From positions 1 through 10,912 of the forward strand of contig CAMALD010000020.1 in NCBI GenBank assembly GCA_945836355.1: DNA of 10,912 nt, given 5' to 3'. How positions within the stretch are numbered: the stretch's first letter is position 1; the number at the start of each line of letters is the position of its first letter. Made by a program: the position numbers and the translations under genes. Positions 1 through 6,599 of the stretch are shown here, one piece after another. The stretch is from an uncultured Lachnospiraceae bacterium. Lineage in GTDB: Bacteria; Bacillota; Clostridia; Lachnospirales; Lachnospiraceae. The notes under the pieces were generated by a model. That model had not been told where the DNA came from, made no database searches, and was given only the letters and a program-made list of their open reading frames with translations.

Positions 1-68
1 TAAACGGGATGTATAAGAAAAACTTATCAACATATAAGCACATTTCATAAATAAAACGAAGAATGTCC

Positions 69-97
69 TTGCAAAAGAAAAATAACGTGAATATAAT
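69..97 (+). promoter_or_regulatory. Sigma-A-type promoter of the BMP transporter operon
   Basis: A -35 box TTGCAA (69-74, four of six matches to TTGACA) is followed by exactly 17 bases and a perfect -10 box TATAAT (92-97). Transcription would start near 104, leaving a leader of about 85 nt before the lipoprotein start codon. The surrounding 1-130 region is AT-rich and contains no credible gene. A short palindrome lies at 12-26 (ATAAG/CTTAT). The spacing and -10 quality make this the best promoter for the four-gene operon, but its activity is inferred. Confidence 0.65.
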
Positions 98-131
98 TAA
101 ATTCTGTAAAATACAGCAAGAAAAGCTGAAA

Positions 132-169
132 GCATGGTGATAGGCGGGGGTTTCGGATGCCTGCCATGC
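132..169 (+). promoter_or_regulatory. Hairpin in the 5' leader of the transporter operon
   Basis: GCATGG (132-137) pairs perfectly with CCATGC (164-169). Inside this, after a small internal loop, AGGC (142-145) pairs with GCCT (159-162), closing a G-rich loop. A smaller stem CTGT/ACAG lies just upstream at 104-107 and 113-116. The hairpin ends a few bases before the Shine-Dalgarno AAGGAGGA and has no T-tract, so it is not a terminator. I compared it by eye with purine, preQ1, THF and c-di-GMP riboswitch consensus elements and saw no match. It may stabilise the mRNA, bind a ligand or control translation. Confidence 0.4.
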
Positions 170-189
170 GAGGAAAAAAGGAGGACGTT

Positions 190-1329
190 ATGAAGAAGAA
201 ACTTGTTAGCATGCTTCTTGTAATGGCACTTGCCATGATGACCGTATTTGCGGGCTGCGGCAGTGACAAGAAGGAAAATGAAGGGGGCGGCAAGATTGCT
301 GCTGTTTCCAAGGATGACATCAAGGTGGGCGTTATTCATATCACCGATCCGGCAGAGGGCTCCGGTTACACCTACACACATGATCTCGGTATTCAGGGTA
401 TGCAGAAGAACCTTGGATTGAAGGATTCCCAGATTGTTCGCAAGAACAGTGTCGGTGATTCTGACCCGGCTGCGATTCGCGCGGCTATGGAGGAGTGCAT
501 CGAGGAGGGCTGCCAGATTATCTTTGCGACAAGCTGGGGCCACATGGACACCTGTGAGGCGCTTGCGGCAGAGCATCCGGATGTTATTTTCTCCCACGGT
601 ACCGGATATAAGAGCAACGGCACAAACTTTAACAACTATTTCGGACGTATTTATCAGGCTAGATACCTTGCAGGTATCGCTGCCGGTCTGAAGACACAGA
701 CCAACAAGATTGGTTATGTGGCTGCACAGGGCAAGGATAACTCTGAGGTTACCGGCGGTCTTGATGCATTTGCAATGGGTGTTTATTCCGTAAATCCGGA
801 TGCTGAGGTTTACGTAAAGGTTACCGGCTCCTGGTATGATCCGGAAGGCGAGGGCGCAGCAGCGGATGCTTTGATTGCACTCGGCTGTGACGTACTTGGC
901 CAGCACTGCGATACTCCTAACCCGATGACGGCTGCTGAAGAAAAGGGCGTCTGGGGCGTCGGCTATAACTCGGATATGTCTAAGGATGCTCCGAAGGCAG
1001 TTCTTACTTCCGTTGTCTGGGATTGGTCCGTATACTATACGACTGCTGTAAAGAGCGTGATTGACGGTACCTGGACCGGTGCGAACTACTTCGGCGGTAT
1101 GAGCGATGGACTTGTCGGTATTACCGCACTTTCCGATTTCTGTGCTGAGGGTACTGCAGAGAAGGTTGCAGAGGCTAAAGCAAAGATCGAGTCTGGTGAC
1201 TGGGATGTTTTCTGGGGTGTAATCGAGACAAACGAGGGCACCACCGTTGGTGAAGAGGGCAAGTCTTTAGACGATGCTACCATCACCGGAGGTATCAACT
1301 GGTATTTCAAGAATGTTGTTGAAAAGTAA
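190..1329 (+). CDS. BMP-family ABC transporter substrate-binding lipoprotein (nucleoside-type)
   Basis: This is the extracellular, lipid-anchored receptor of a BMP/PnrA-type ABC importer, a family known to bind purine nucleosides and related compounds. The start at 190 is chosen because AAGGAGGA lies 5-6 bases upstream; the in-frame ATGs at 157 and 166 lack a ribosome binding site and fall inside the leader hairpin. The 379-residue product begins with a Lys-rich, hydrophobic signal peptide ending in a lipobox, F20-A21-G22-C23, so Cys23 is the likely lipidation site. A Gly/Asp/Glu/Lys-rich linker follows, then the mature two-lobed periplasmic-binding fold (PF02608). Family-typical stretches include FATSWGH, SHGTGYKSNGTNFNNYFGRI and an aromatic segment VVWDWSVYYT. 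The pocket region HCDTPNP differs from the glycine-rich stretch of classical PnrA, so the ligand could be a nucleoside, a nucleobase or a related molecule. The gene leads the operon and is followed by a terminator-like hairpin. Confidence 0.93.
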   Translation: MKKKLVSMLLVMALAMMTVFAGCGSDKKENEGGGKIAAVSKDDIKVGVIHITDPAEGSGYTYTHDLGIQGMQKNLGLKDSQIVRKNSVGDSDPAAIRAAMEECIEEGCQIIFATSWGHMDTCEALAAEHPDVIFSHGTGYKSNGTNFNNYFGRIYQARYLAGIAAGLKTQTNKIGYVAAQGKDNSEVTGGLDAFAMGVYSVNPDAEVYVKVTGSWYDPEGEGAAADALIALGCDVLGQHCDTPNPMTAAEEKGVWGVGYNSDMSKDAPKAVLTSVVWDWSVYYTTAVKSVIDGTWTGANYFGGMSDGLVGITALSDFCAEGTAEKVAEAKAKIESGDWDVFWGVIETNEGTTVGEEGKSLDDATITGGINWYFKNVVEK

Positions 1330-1350
1330 TTGTAAACGCATAGGGAAAAT

Positions 1351-1393
1351 AAGGTGCTGCGGCAGAAAATCTGCTGCAACACCTTTTCTTTTT
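1351..1393 (+). terminator. Intercistronic rho-independent terminator/attenuator
   Basis: A 16-position stem is formed by 1351-1366 and 1370-1385, with one C-A mismatch and one G-U pair and a three-base AAA loop. It runs directly into the T-rich tract TTTTCTTTTT (1384-1393). It sits 21 bases after the lipoprotein stop codon and before the ATPase gene. No convincing second promoter was found between it and 1506. The likely role is partial termination, giving more transcript for the binding protein than for the membrane parts, as is common in ABC importer operons. Confidence 0.8.
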
Positions 1394-1505
1394 GCAAAAA
1401 GCATGATACACTATATTTGTGTGTGCAAAAATAGACAAAAAGCGTCAGGAACGTTTATTGGAAGCATAGAAGTTACCACGGGGTGGAAAGGCAGGAACAG
1501 CAGGA

Positions 1506-3050
1506 ATGACGGCACAAAAAGAAAATAATGTTGCTATCGAGTGCAGGGGGATTACCAAGCGCTTTGGCAGCGTGGTCGCAAATGATAAAATAAATCTGAC
1601 CGTGCGGAAGGGAGAAATCCTTGCGTTGCTCGGAGAGAACGGCTCGGGAAAGACAACGCTGATGAATATGCTATCCGGAATTTATCATCCGGATGAGGGC
1701 AGTATTCTGGTGGATGGCAGGGAGGTTACGATCAATTCGCCGACCGATGCCACAAAGCTCGGAATCGGTATGATCCACCAGCACTTCAAATTAGTGGAAG
1801 TGTTTTCTGCAATGGAAAATATCGTGCTCGGCACCAGGGAAACCCTGCAGAAACCGAAGGAAATGAAAGCGAGGATTGAGGAGCTTTCGGCGCGTTTCGG
1901 TCTGGAGATTGATCCGCAGGAGAAAATCTACAATATGTCCGTCAGCGAGAAGCAGACGGTTGAAATTTTAAAGGTGCTCTACCGCGGTGCGAAGATTCTG
2001 ATTCTGGACGAGCCGACGGCGGTGCTCACCCCGCAGGAGACGGAGAAGCTGTTTGAAATTCTGCGCCGCATGAAGTCAGAGGGAAATGCGGTGATCATCA
2101 TTACCCATAAGCTGAACGAGGTATTAAGCATCAGTGACCGGGTCACCATCCTGCGCAAGGGCAGGAGTATTGAGACGGTGGTGACGTCTGAGTCGGATGT
2201 GCACAGTCTCACGGAGCTCATGGTTGGTCGTCCGGTGGAGCTTTCCATCGACCGTCCTCCGGTGGAAAATAGATCAGAAATTTTAAAGGTTGTGAATCTG
2301 TCCATCCGCAAACCGGATGGCGCACTTGCGTTGAATGATGTCAGCTTTACGATAAACCGTGGGGAGATTTTGGGGATTGCCGGTGTAGCGGGAAGCGGGC
2401 AGAAGGAGTTGTGCGAAGGACTGGTAGGACTGCTTTCGGTGGAAAAGGGCGCCATCCTGTATGATAAAGAAAATATTGTCGGAAAGACTCCGGCAGAGAT
2501 TATTGACCTCGGCATCAGCATGAGCTTTATTCCGGAGGACCGGCTCGGCATGGGGCTGGTGGCAGGCATGGGCATGGTCGAAAACATGCTGTTAAAGAGC
2601 TATCGAAGCAAAAAGGGGCCTTTTGTAAAGACACAGCCGGCAAGAGAGCAGGCACAGCGCCTCATCAAGAGGCTGGAGATTGTGACACCGGGCGTGGATA
2701 CGCCGGTGCGCATGATGTCGGGCGGAAATGTGCAGAAGGTGTTGCTGGGGCGTGAAATCGAGTCGAGCCCGAATGTCCTGATTACCGCATATCCGGTGCG
2801 CGGTCTGGATATCAATTCGTCCTACACCGTATATGAGCTGCTCAATGAGCAGAAGAAAAAGAATGTCGCAGTAATTTATGTCGGTGAGGATCTTGATGTA
2901 CTGCTGGAGCTCTGCGACCGCATCATGGTGCTCTGCCATGGCAAAATTACCGGTATAGTGGATGCAGACAAGGTCACGAAGGATGAAATCGGTCTGATGA
3001 TGACCGGTGAGCAGCTGCAGTCGGAATCGGAAACTGAAGGAGAGAACTAA
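1506..3050 (+). CDS. BMP/nucleoside ABC transporter, double-domain ATP-binding protein (NupO/YufO-like)
   Basis: This cytoplasmic ATPase energises the importer and carries two fused nucleotide-binding domains in 514 residues, the usual size for RbsA/YufO-type proteins. Domain 1 has Walker A GENGSGKT (43-50), a signature read as MSVSEKQ (144-150) and Walker B ILILDEPT with D168 and the catalytic E169. Domain 2 has a degenerate Walker A, GVAGSGQK (293-300), where the Lys position is Gln, a good signature MSGGN (404-408), and a degenerate Walker B, VLITAYPVRGLD (424-435), lacking the Asp-Glu pair. Only one composite ATP site is therefore likely to be fully competent. The start at 1506 has AGGA at 1493-1496 as a reasonable ribosome binding site; a second AGGA abuts the ATG too closely to work. 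It lies 177 nt after the lipoprotein gene and ends three bases before the first permease, consistent with translational coupling. Confidence 0.95.
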   Translation: MTAQKENNVAIECRGITKRFGSVVANDKINLTVRKGEILALLGENGSGKTTLMNMLSGIYHPDEGSILVDGREVTINSPTDATKLGIGMIHQHFKLVEVFSAMENIVLGTRETLQKPKEMKARIEELSARFGLEIDPQEKIYNMSVSEKQTVEILKVLYRGAKILILDEPTAVLTPQETEKLFEILRRMKSEGNAVIIITHKLNEVLSISDRVTILRKGRSIETVVTSESDVHSLTELMVGRPVELSIDRPPVENRSEILKVVNLSIRKPDGALALNDVSFTINRGEILGIAGVAGSGQKELCEGLVGLLSVEKGAILYDKENIVGKTPAEIIDLGISMSFIPEDRLGMGLVAGMGMVENMLLKSYRSKKGPFVKTQPAREQAQRLIKRLEIVTPGVDTPVRMMSGGNVQKVLLGREIESSPNVLITAYPVRGLDINSSYTVYELLNEQKKKNVAVIYVGEDLDVLLELCDRIMVLCHGKITGIVDADKVTKDEIGLMMTGEQLQSESETEGEN

Positions 3051-3053
3051 GCT

Positions 3054-4157
3054 ATGGAGAATGTAAAGCAAAAAAGCAGCAGGGAAGCATTGTTGCATAT
3101 TATCAAGCGTCAGGAAATGGGAAAACGTCAGGCAACGGCGCTGCGGTTCGGGGCTCTTCTTCTGGCACTTATTGCCGGCGGCGTTTTTATTTTATGTATG
3201 GGACATTCACCGTTTGGCGTATACCGGACTATGGTATCGGGTGCATTCCGCAGCAAGATGGCGGTGCAGGCGACGGTTCGCAACATGATACCGCTTTTGC
3301 TGACCTCCCTGAGTGTGACGCTGGCATTTAAGATGCGTTTCTGGAATATCGGGGCGGAGGGGCAGATGATTATGGGAGCGGTATTTGCCTCCTACTTCGG
3401 ACTGTTTCACAGTGACTGGCCGCATGCGGTGCTGATTCCGGTCATGCTGCTTGCAGGTATTGTGGGCGGCGGATTATTCGGATTGATTCCTGCATTGTTT
3501 AAAACGAAATTCGGTACCAATGAGACCCTGTTTACCTTGATGTTAAACTATATTGCGCTGTACCTTGTGGTGTATCTTGAGGACAGACCGTGGCGCGACC
3601 CTTCTTCGCCGGGCTATGCGAAGTTTGCAATCTTCGGAAATAATGCAAAGCTGTCGAAGGTGTTCGGCGTGCAGAGTGGCTGGATTATTGCGCTGGTTAT
3701 GCTGGTAGCGGTGGCGGTCTACATGAAGTATACAAAGCATGGGTACGAAATCAGTGTGGTGGGCGAAAGCGAGGCTACGGCGCGCTATGCGGGTATGAAT
3801 GTAAAGAAGATTGTTCTCCGTACCATGTTTTTGAGCGGTGCCGTCAGCGGTATTGCGGGAATGGTACAGGCGAGCGGTACGACGGGCACGCTTTCCCAGG
3901 GAATTGCAAACGGAGTGGGCTTTACCGCGATTATTGTTGCCTGGCTCGGACGCCTGAATCCGGTTTCGATTTTCATTATCACTTTTCTCTTTGCCGTCAT
4001 GGAAAAGGGCAGCAGCGTGGTGCGCTCCACCTTTAACCTGTCCGAGGCGTTTGCATCCGTGCTGCAGGGCATTATCCTGTTTTTTGTACTGGGATGTGAG
4101 TTCTTCATCCGTTACCGTATTGTAGCGAGAAAGAGAGGAGGTAAGACAGAGCAATGA
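3054..4157 (+). CDS. BMP/nucleoside ABC transporter permease 1 (NupP/YufP-like)
   Basis: This is a 367-residue inner-membrane permease of the BPD_transp_2 (PF02653) type that forms half of the translocation channel. A basic N-terminal tail of about 28 residues precedes TM1 (about 30-50). Further hydrophobic segments lie near 76-93, 104-118, 124-149, 159-175, 209-223, 255-273, 287-316 and 333-350. Family-typical motifs are NIGAEGQ (98-104), GTNETLFTLMLNYIA (154-168), and VVGESEATARYAGMN (235-249), which is the likely cytoplasmic loop contacting the ATPase. The start at 3054 follows GGAGAG at about 3040, which lies within the end of the ATPase gene. The gene overlaps the next permease by four bases (ATGA), a sign of coupled translation. 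Confidence 0.94.
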   Translation: MENVKQKSSREALLHIIKRQEMGKRQATALRFGALLLALIAGGVFILCMGHSPFGVYRTMVSGAFRSKMAVQATVRNMIPLLLTSLSVTLAFKMRFWNIGAEGQMIMGAVFASYFGLFHSDWPHAVLIPVMLLAGIVGGGLFGLIPALFKTKFGTNETLFTLMLNYIALYLVVYLEDRPWRDPSSPGYAKFAIFGNNAKLSKVFGVQSGWIIALVMLVAVAVYMKYTKHGYEISVVGESEATARYAGMNVKKIVLRTMFLSGAVSGIAGMVQASGTTGTLSQGIANGVGFTAIIVAWLGRLNPVSIFIITFLFAVMEKGSSVVRSTFNLSEAFASVLQGIILFFVLGCEFFIRYRIVARKRGGKTEQ

Positions 4158-5107
4158 GTATGATTATCAAGTTTATTGTGGCGTCGATTGCATCGGGAAC
4201 CCCGATTTTGTTCGGAACTCTGGGTGAAATCTGTCACGAGAAGGTGGGACATCTGAATCTGGGTGTGGAAGGGATAATGTCCATCGGTGCAGTGGCAGGG
4301 TTTATGGTCGGCTATCGCACGGACAGCTTTGTGCTGGCACTGATTGCCGCCTTTATCGGCGGAGCGCTGGCATCCCTGCTCTATGCTCTGCTTACCGTTA
4401 CGTTTATGGCGAATCAGAATGTCACCGGTCTGACACTCACGATTTTCGGTGTGGGACTGGCAAATTTCATCGGCTATTACGCATTACAGCATTCGGAAAA
4501 CGGCACCTTAAAGCTGCCGGAGAATATCACGGCACAGATGAGAAATGTTTCCATCCCGGGTCTGAGCAATATTCCGGTGCTCGGTGAGCTGCTTTTTTCG
4601 TATACGCCTTTTGTGTATATCGGTATCATAACGGCTTTGCTGCTCGGATATTATTATAAGAGAACCAAGACAGGCCTGAATGTCAGAGCCATCGGTGAGA
4701 ATCCTGCGGCGGCAGATGCGGCGGGAATCAAGGTGACCAAGTGCAAGTATCTCAATATTTGTCTCGGCGGCGGAATCTGTGGGATTGGCGGAGCATACAC
4801 GATCATGATTATCAACAAGGGCGTATGGATCAGTGACTGTGTCGGTGGTCTGGGCTGGATTGCAGTGGCGCTGGTAATTTTCGCCACCTGGAGCCCGGTC
4901 AAAGCAATTCTCGGATCCTTTGTGTTTGGTGCGCTGCGCCAGATCCGTTACTATATGCCGAATTCCATCGGTATTTCCACGGCAATTTACGATATGCTTC
5001 CGTATGCCATCACCCTGCTTGTTCTGGTTGTGACTTCTGTGCGCATGGTGCGAGAGAAATCACAGCCGGCGGCATGCGGGACGAACTATTTCAGGGAAGA
5101 CCGCTAA
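4154..5107 (+). CDS. BMP/nucleoside ABC transporter permease 2 (NupQ/YufQ-like)
   Basis: This 317-residue integral membrane protein of PF02653 is the partner of the preceding permease. It has about eight hydrophobic segments and the motifs NLGVEG (35-40), RAIGENPAAADAAGI (178-192), which is the coupling loop toward the ATPase, and GWIAVALVIFA (234-244), characteristic of the YufQ branch. The start ATG overlaps the previous stop as ATGA. AGGAGG at 4136-4141 lies 12 bases upstream, a long but usable spacing; a second ATG at 4160 would be even further away. It is the last gene of the importer operon. No clear terminator follows it before fabH. Confidence 0.94.
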   Translation: MSMIIKFIVASIASGTPILFGTLGEICHEKVGHLNLGVEGIMSIGAVAGFMVGYRTDSFVLALIAAFIGGALASLLYALLTVTFMANQNVTGLTLTIFGVGLANFIGYYALQHSENGTLKLPENITAQMRNVSIPGLSNIPVLGELLFSYTPFVYIGIITALLLGYYYKRTKTGLNVRAIGENPAAADAAGIKVTKCKYLNICLGGGICGIGGAYTIMIINKGVWISDCVGGLGWIAVALVIFATWSPVKAILGSFVFGALRQIRYYMPNSIGISTAIYDMLPYAITLLVLVVTSVRMVREKSQPAACGTNYFREDR

Positions 5108-5228
5108 AAGTTCCCGACAGATTTGCAAGGTTTTGGAATAAAGCGGGTATAAACAAAAGGGAAGCCATTAAAGAACATAAGTTGATGCCGGCAGGTGCGC
5201 GGCATGACAATAAGATTGGAGCAGAATT

Positions 5229-6194
5229 ATGAATGCATATATCATGGGAACAGGCAGTTATCTTCCGGAGCAGACGGTGACAAACGATGACCTCGCGAAG
5301 CTCGTGGAGACGAACGACGAGTGGATTGTGAGCCGCACGGGAATCCGGGAGAGACATGTCTCTGTGGGGGAGACAACTGCAGACATGGCAGCAGAGGCAG
5401 CAAACGCGGCGCTTTCCATGGCGGGGGTGACGGCAGAGGAGCTGGAGATGATTCTTCTGGCTACGGTAACGCCTGACCACATTGTCCCAAGCACTGCGTG
5501 TGAGGTGCAGAAGAAGCTCGGCGCAGTGAATGCGGTGGCAATCGAGCTGAATGCCGCATGCTCAGGCTTTGTTTTCGCGCTGAATACGGCACAGGCGTAT
5601 GTTCGCGCGGGGATATACCGCAAAATTCTTGTGGTTGGCGTGGAAACCTTGTCCAAGATTGTTGACTGGAGTGACCGCGGCACCTGTATTCTGTTTGGGG
5701 ACGGCGCGGGAGCAGCCGTTGTAGGTGCAGATGAAGAGCGGGGGATTATGGATTTTATCCAGTATTCTGACGGGGCGAAGGGGGACGCACTGCTTTGCGA
5801 TGCCAGACCTCTAAAGAATCCTTTTATCAGTCGTGAGGTGGAACACGGCTATGTCAGCATGGATGGCCAGGAGGTATTCAAGTTTGCGGTGAAGCGTGTT
5901 TCGGAGTCGATTGACCAGCTTTTACAGCGAAATTCTCTTACGACGGATGCAATCGATTGCTATGTGCTTCATCAGGCAAATGCGCGAATCATTCAGACGG
6001 TGGCGAAGCATCTCAAAGAAGATATGGGAAAATTTCCGATGAATCTGGAGCGCTGCGGCAACACATCCGGAGCCTCCGTACCTCTTTTACTGGATGAATT
6101 AAATCGGAGCGGCAGGCTAAAGCGCGGTGACAGGGTTATTATGTCAGGCTTTGGCGGCGGTCTTACCTGGGGAAGCATATATATGGTCTGGTAG
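5229..6194 (+). CDS. fabH: Beta-ketoacyl-ACP synthase III (FabH)
   Basis: FabH starts type II fatty acid synthesis by condensing an acyl-CoA primer with malonyl-ACP to give a beta-ketoacyl-ACP and CO2 in the cytosol. The 321-residue length matches the family (E. coli FabH is 317). The thiolase-fold triad is intact: nucleophile C111 in NAACSGF, H248 in HQANARI and N278 in GNTSGASVP. The His-Asn spacing of 30 residues equals that of E. coli. The N-terminal TNDEWIVSRTGIRERH and the C-terminal SGFGGGLTWG are typical. The start at 5229 has GGAG (5218-5221) seven bases upstream. The gene stands alone rather than in a fab cluster, 121 bp after the permease. A weak promoter (TTGCAA 5123-5128, TATAAA 5148-5153, spacer 19) and a small ATGCCG/CGGCAT hairpin (5185-5205) lie in that gap. 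Whether it is the only fabH in the genome or a paralog cannot be told from here. Confidence 0.94.
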   Translation: MNAYIMGTGSYLPEQTVTNDDLAKLVETNDEWIVSRTGIRERHVSVGETTADMAAEAANAALSMAGVTAEELEMILLATVTPDHIVPSTACEVQKKLGAVNAVAIELNAACSGFVFALNTAQAYVRAGIYRKILVVGVETLSKIVDWSDRGTCILFGDGAGAAVVGADEERGIMDFIQYSDGAKGDALLCDARPLKNPFISREVEHGYVSMDGQEVFKFAVKRVSESIDQLLQRNSLTTDAIDCYVLHQANARIIQTVAKHLKEDMGKFPMNLERCGNTSGASVPLLLDELNRSGRLKRGDRVIMSGFGGGLTWGSIYMVW

Positions 6195-6270
6195 ATGATT
6201 CTTCCAGATTTCTATATATCACAGCGATTGGATGATTTTAAGATTTATGGAAGGATTGCAAAAAATTATC

Positions 6271-6299
6271 TTGACAATTTCGACAATTTATAGTATGCT
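6271..6299 (+). promoter_or_regulatory. Strong promoter of the tRNA-Trp gene
   Basis: A perfect -35 TTGACA (6271-6276) is followed by a 17-base spacer and -10 TATGCT (6294-6299, four of six matches to TATAAT). Transcription would begin around 6306, about 18 bases before the mature tRNA 5' end. This is a plausible short pre-tRNA leader for RNase P. Confidence 0.8.
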
Positions 6300-6323
6300 A
6301 GATGAGCGTTGATTAACGCGTTT

Positions 6324-6395
6324 AGGGGTATCGTCCAATGGTTAGGGTAGCGGTCTCCAAAACCGTTGATGAGGGTTCGAATCCTTCTACCCCTG
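6324..6395 (+). tRNA. tRNA-Trp, anticodon CCA
   Basis: A complete 72-nt cloverleaf decodes UGG. The acceptor stem AGGGGTA pairs with TACCCCT (6388-6394), with discriminator G6395. The D arm is GTCC/GGGT with an AATGGTTA loop and contains two G-U pairs. The anticodon stem GCGGT/ACCGT closes the loop CTCCAAA, with anticodon CCA at 6357-6359. The variable loop has four bases, and the T arm GAGGG/CCTTC carries loop TTCGAAT. The following bases are TTG, so the 3' CCA must be added by nucleotidyltransferase. The gene is a single unit with its own promoter and terminator. Confidence 0.97.
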
Positions 6396-6399
6396 TTGA

Positions 6400-6432
6400 A
6401 ACGATTGGGACAATTTGTTCCAATCGTTTTTT
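6400..6432 (+). terminator. Rho-independent terminator of tRNA-Trp
   Basis: AACGATTGGGAC (6400-6411) pairs with GTTCCAATCGTT (6417-6428). The stem is 12 bp with one G-U pair, a five-base AATTT loop and a run of six T (6427-6432). It starts five bases after the tRNA 3' end. Confidence 0.92.
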
Positions 6433-6434
6433 GT

Positions 6435-6465
6435 ATTATAGGAGATTATGACAATTTCCTATAAT
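6435..6465 (+). repeat. Perfect 9-bp inverted repeat overlapping a ribosome binding site
   Basis: ATTATAGGA (6435-6443) is the exact reverse complement of TCCTATAAT (6457-6465), separated by 13 bases. The left arm contains most of an AGGAG Shine-Dalgarno (6440-6444) lying three bases before an ATG at 6448. Folding of an RNA here would mask that site. The right arm also reads TATAAT, but no -35 box sits at a suitable distance, so a promoter role is less likely. It lies just after the tRNA terminator and has no T-tract, so it is not a second terminator. Confidence 0.6.
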
Positions 6466-6519
6466 GTAAAAAAGCGCTCCGCTAAGGATGCACTCGTGCG
6501 GAAGCTCAAGCAGGGATAA
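6448..6519 (+). CDS. Possible 23-residue basic small protein or leader peptide
   Basis: An ATG at 6448 preceded by AGGAG (spacing only three bases) opens a 23-codon frame ending in TAA at 6517. The peptide starts MTISYNV and continues into a Lys/Arg-rich segment (KKRSAKDALVRKLKQG), with seven basic residues and one acidic, possibly an amphipathic helix. I do not recognise it. It sits between the tRNA-Trp terminator and the promoter of the GGDEF-EAL gene, and I see no promoter of its own, so expression would need read-through past the tRNA terminator. The short Shine-Dalgarno spacing and small size mean it may be chance. The same DNA is partly palindromic (GCTCCGC 6476-6482, GCGGAAGC 6498-6505) and could instead be a dispersed intergenic repeat. 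Confidence 0.3.
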   Translation: MTISYNVKKRSAKDALVRKLKQG

Positions 6520-6523
6520 GATA

Positions 6524-6552
6524 TGGACAAAGGGCATAAGAAATGGTAAAAT
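6524..6552 (+). promoter_or_regulatory. Extended -10 promoter upstream of the GGDEF-EAL gene
   Basis: TGGACA (6524-6529, five of six matches to the -35 consensus) is followed by a 17-base spacer ending in TGG. The -10 box is TAAAAT (6547-6552, five of six). The TG immediately upstream makes an extended -10 element. Transcription would start near 6559, leaving a leader of about 41 nt. This start point would exclude the small ORF at 6448 from the transcript. Confidence 0.6.
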
Positions 6553-6599
6553 AAGTATAACTATTAGGTGCTGATATTAGGATAAGTGAGGATGTTGGA

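Noticed and set aside
97..906. Long open frame on the - strand opposite the lipoprotein gene (269 codons)
   Set aside because: It is fully antisense to a well-supported lipoprotein gene, has no recognisable domain and no ribosome binding site, and reflects codon bias of the real gene.
1392..1417. Second promoter before the ATPase gene (TTGCAA and TATATT)
   Set aside because: The spacer is only 14 bases and overlaps the attenuator T-tract, so it is unlikely to function.
1979..2587. 202-codon open frame on the - strand within the ATPase gene
   Set aside because: Shadow of the ABC ATPase: Ser/Pro/Arg-rich low-complexity translation with no domain or start signal.
5123..5153. Promoter for fabH (TTGCAA, 19-base spacer, TATAAA)
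   Set aside because: The spacer is long and the -35 weak; fabH may equally be reached by read-through from the importer operon. Noted only in the fabH entry.
6178..6219. Hairpin after fabH (TCTGG/CCAGA with outer ATATAT pairing) as a terminator
   Set aside because: The strong part of the stem is only five base pairs, it overlaps the stop codon and lacks a true T-tract, so it is not supported as a terminator.
6460..6465. TATAAT as a -10 box for the GGDEF-EAL gene
   Set aside because: No matching -35 at 16-18 bases; the TGGACA/extended -10 TAAAAT pair at 6524-6552 is much better and closer to the gene.
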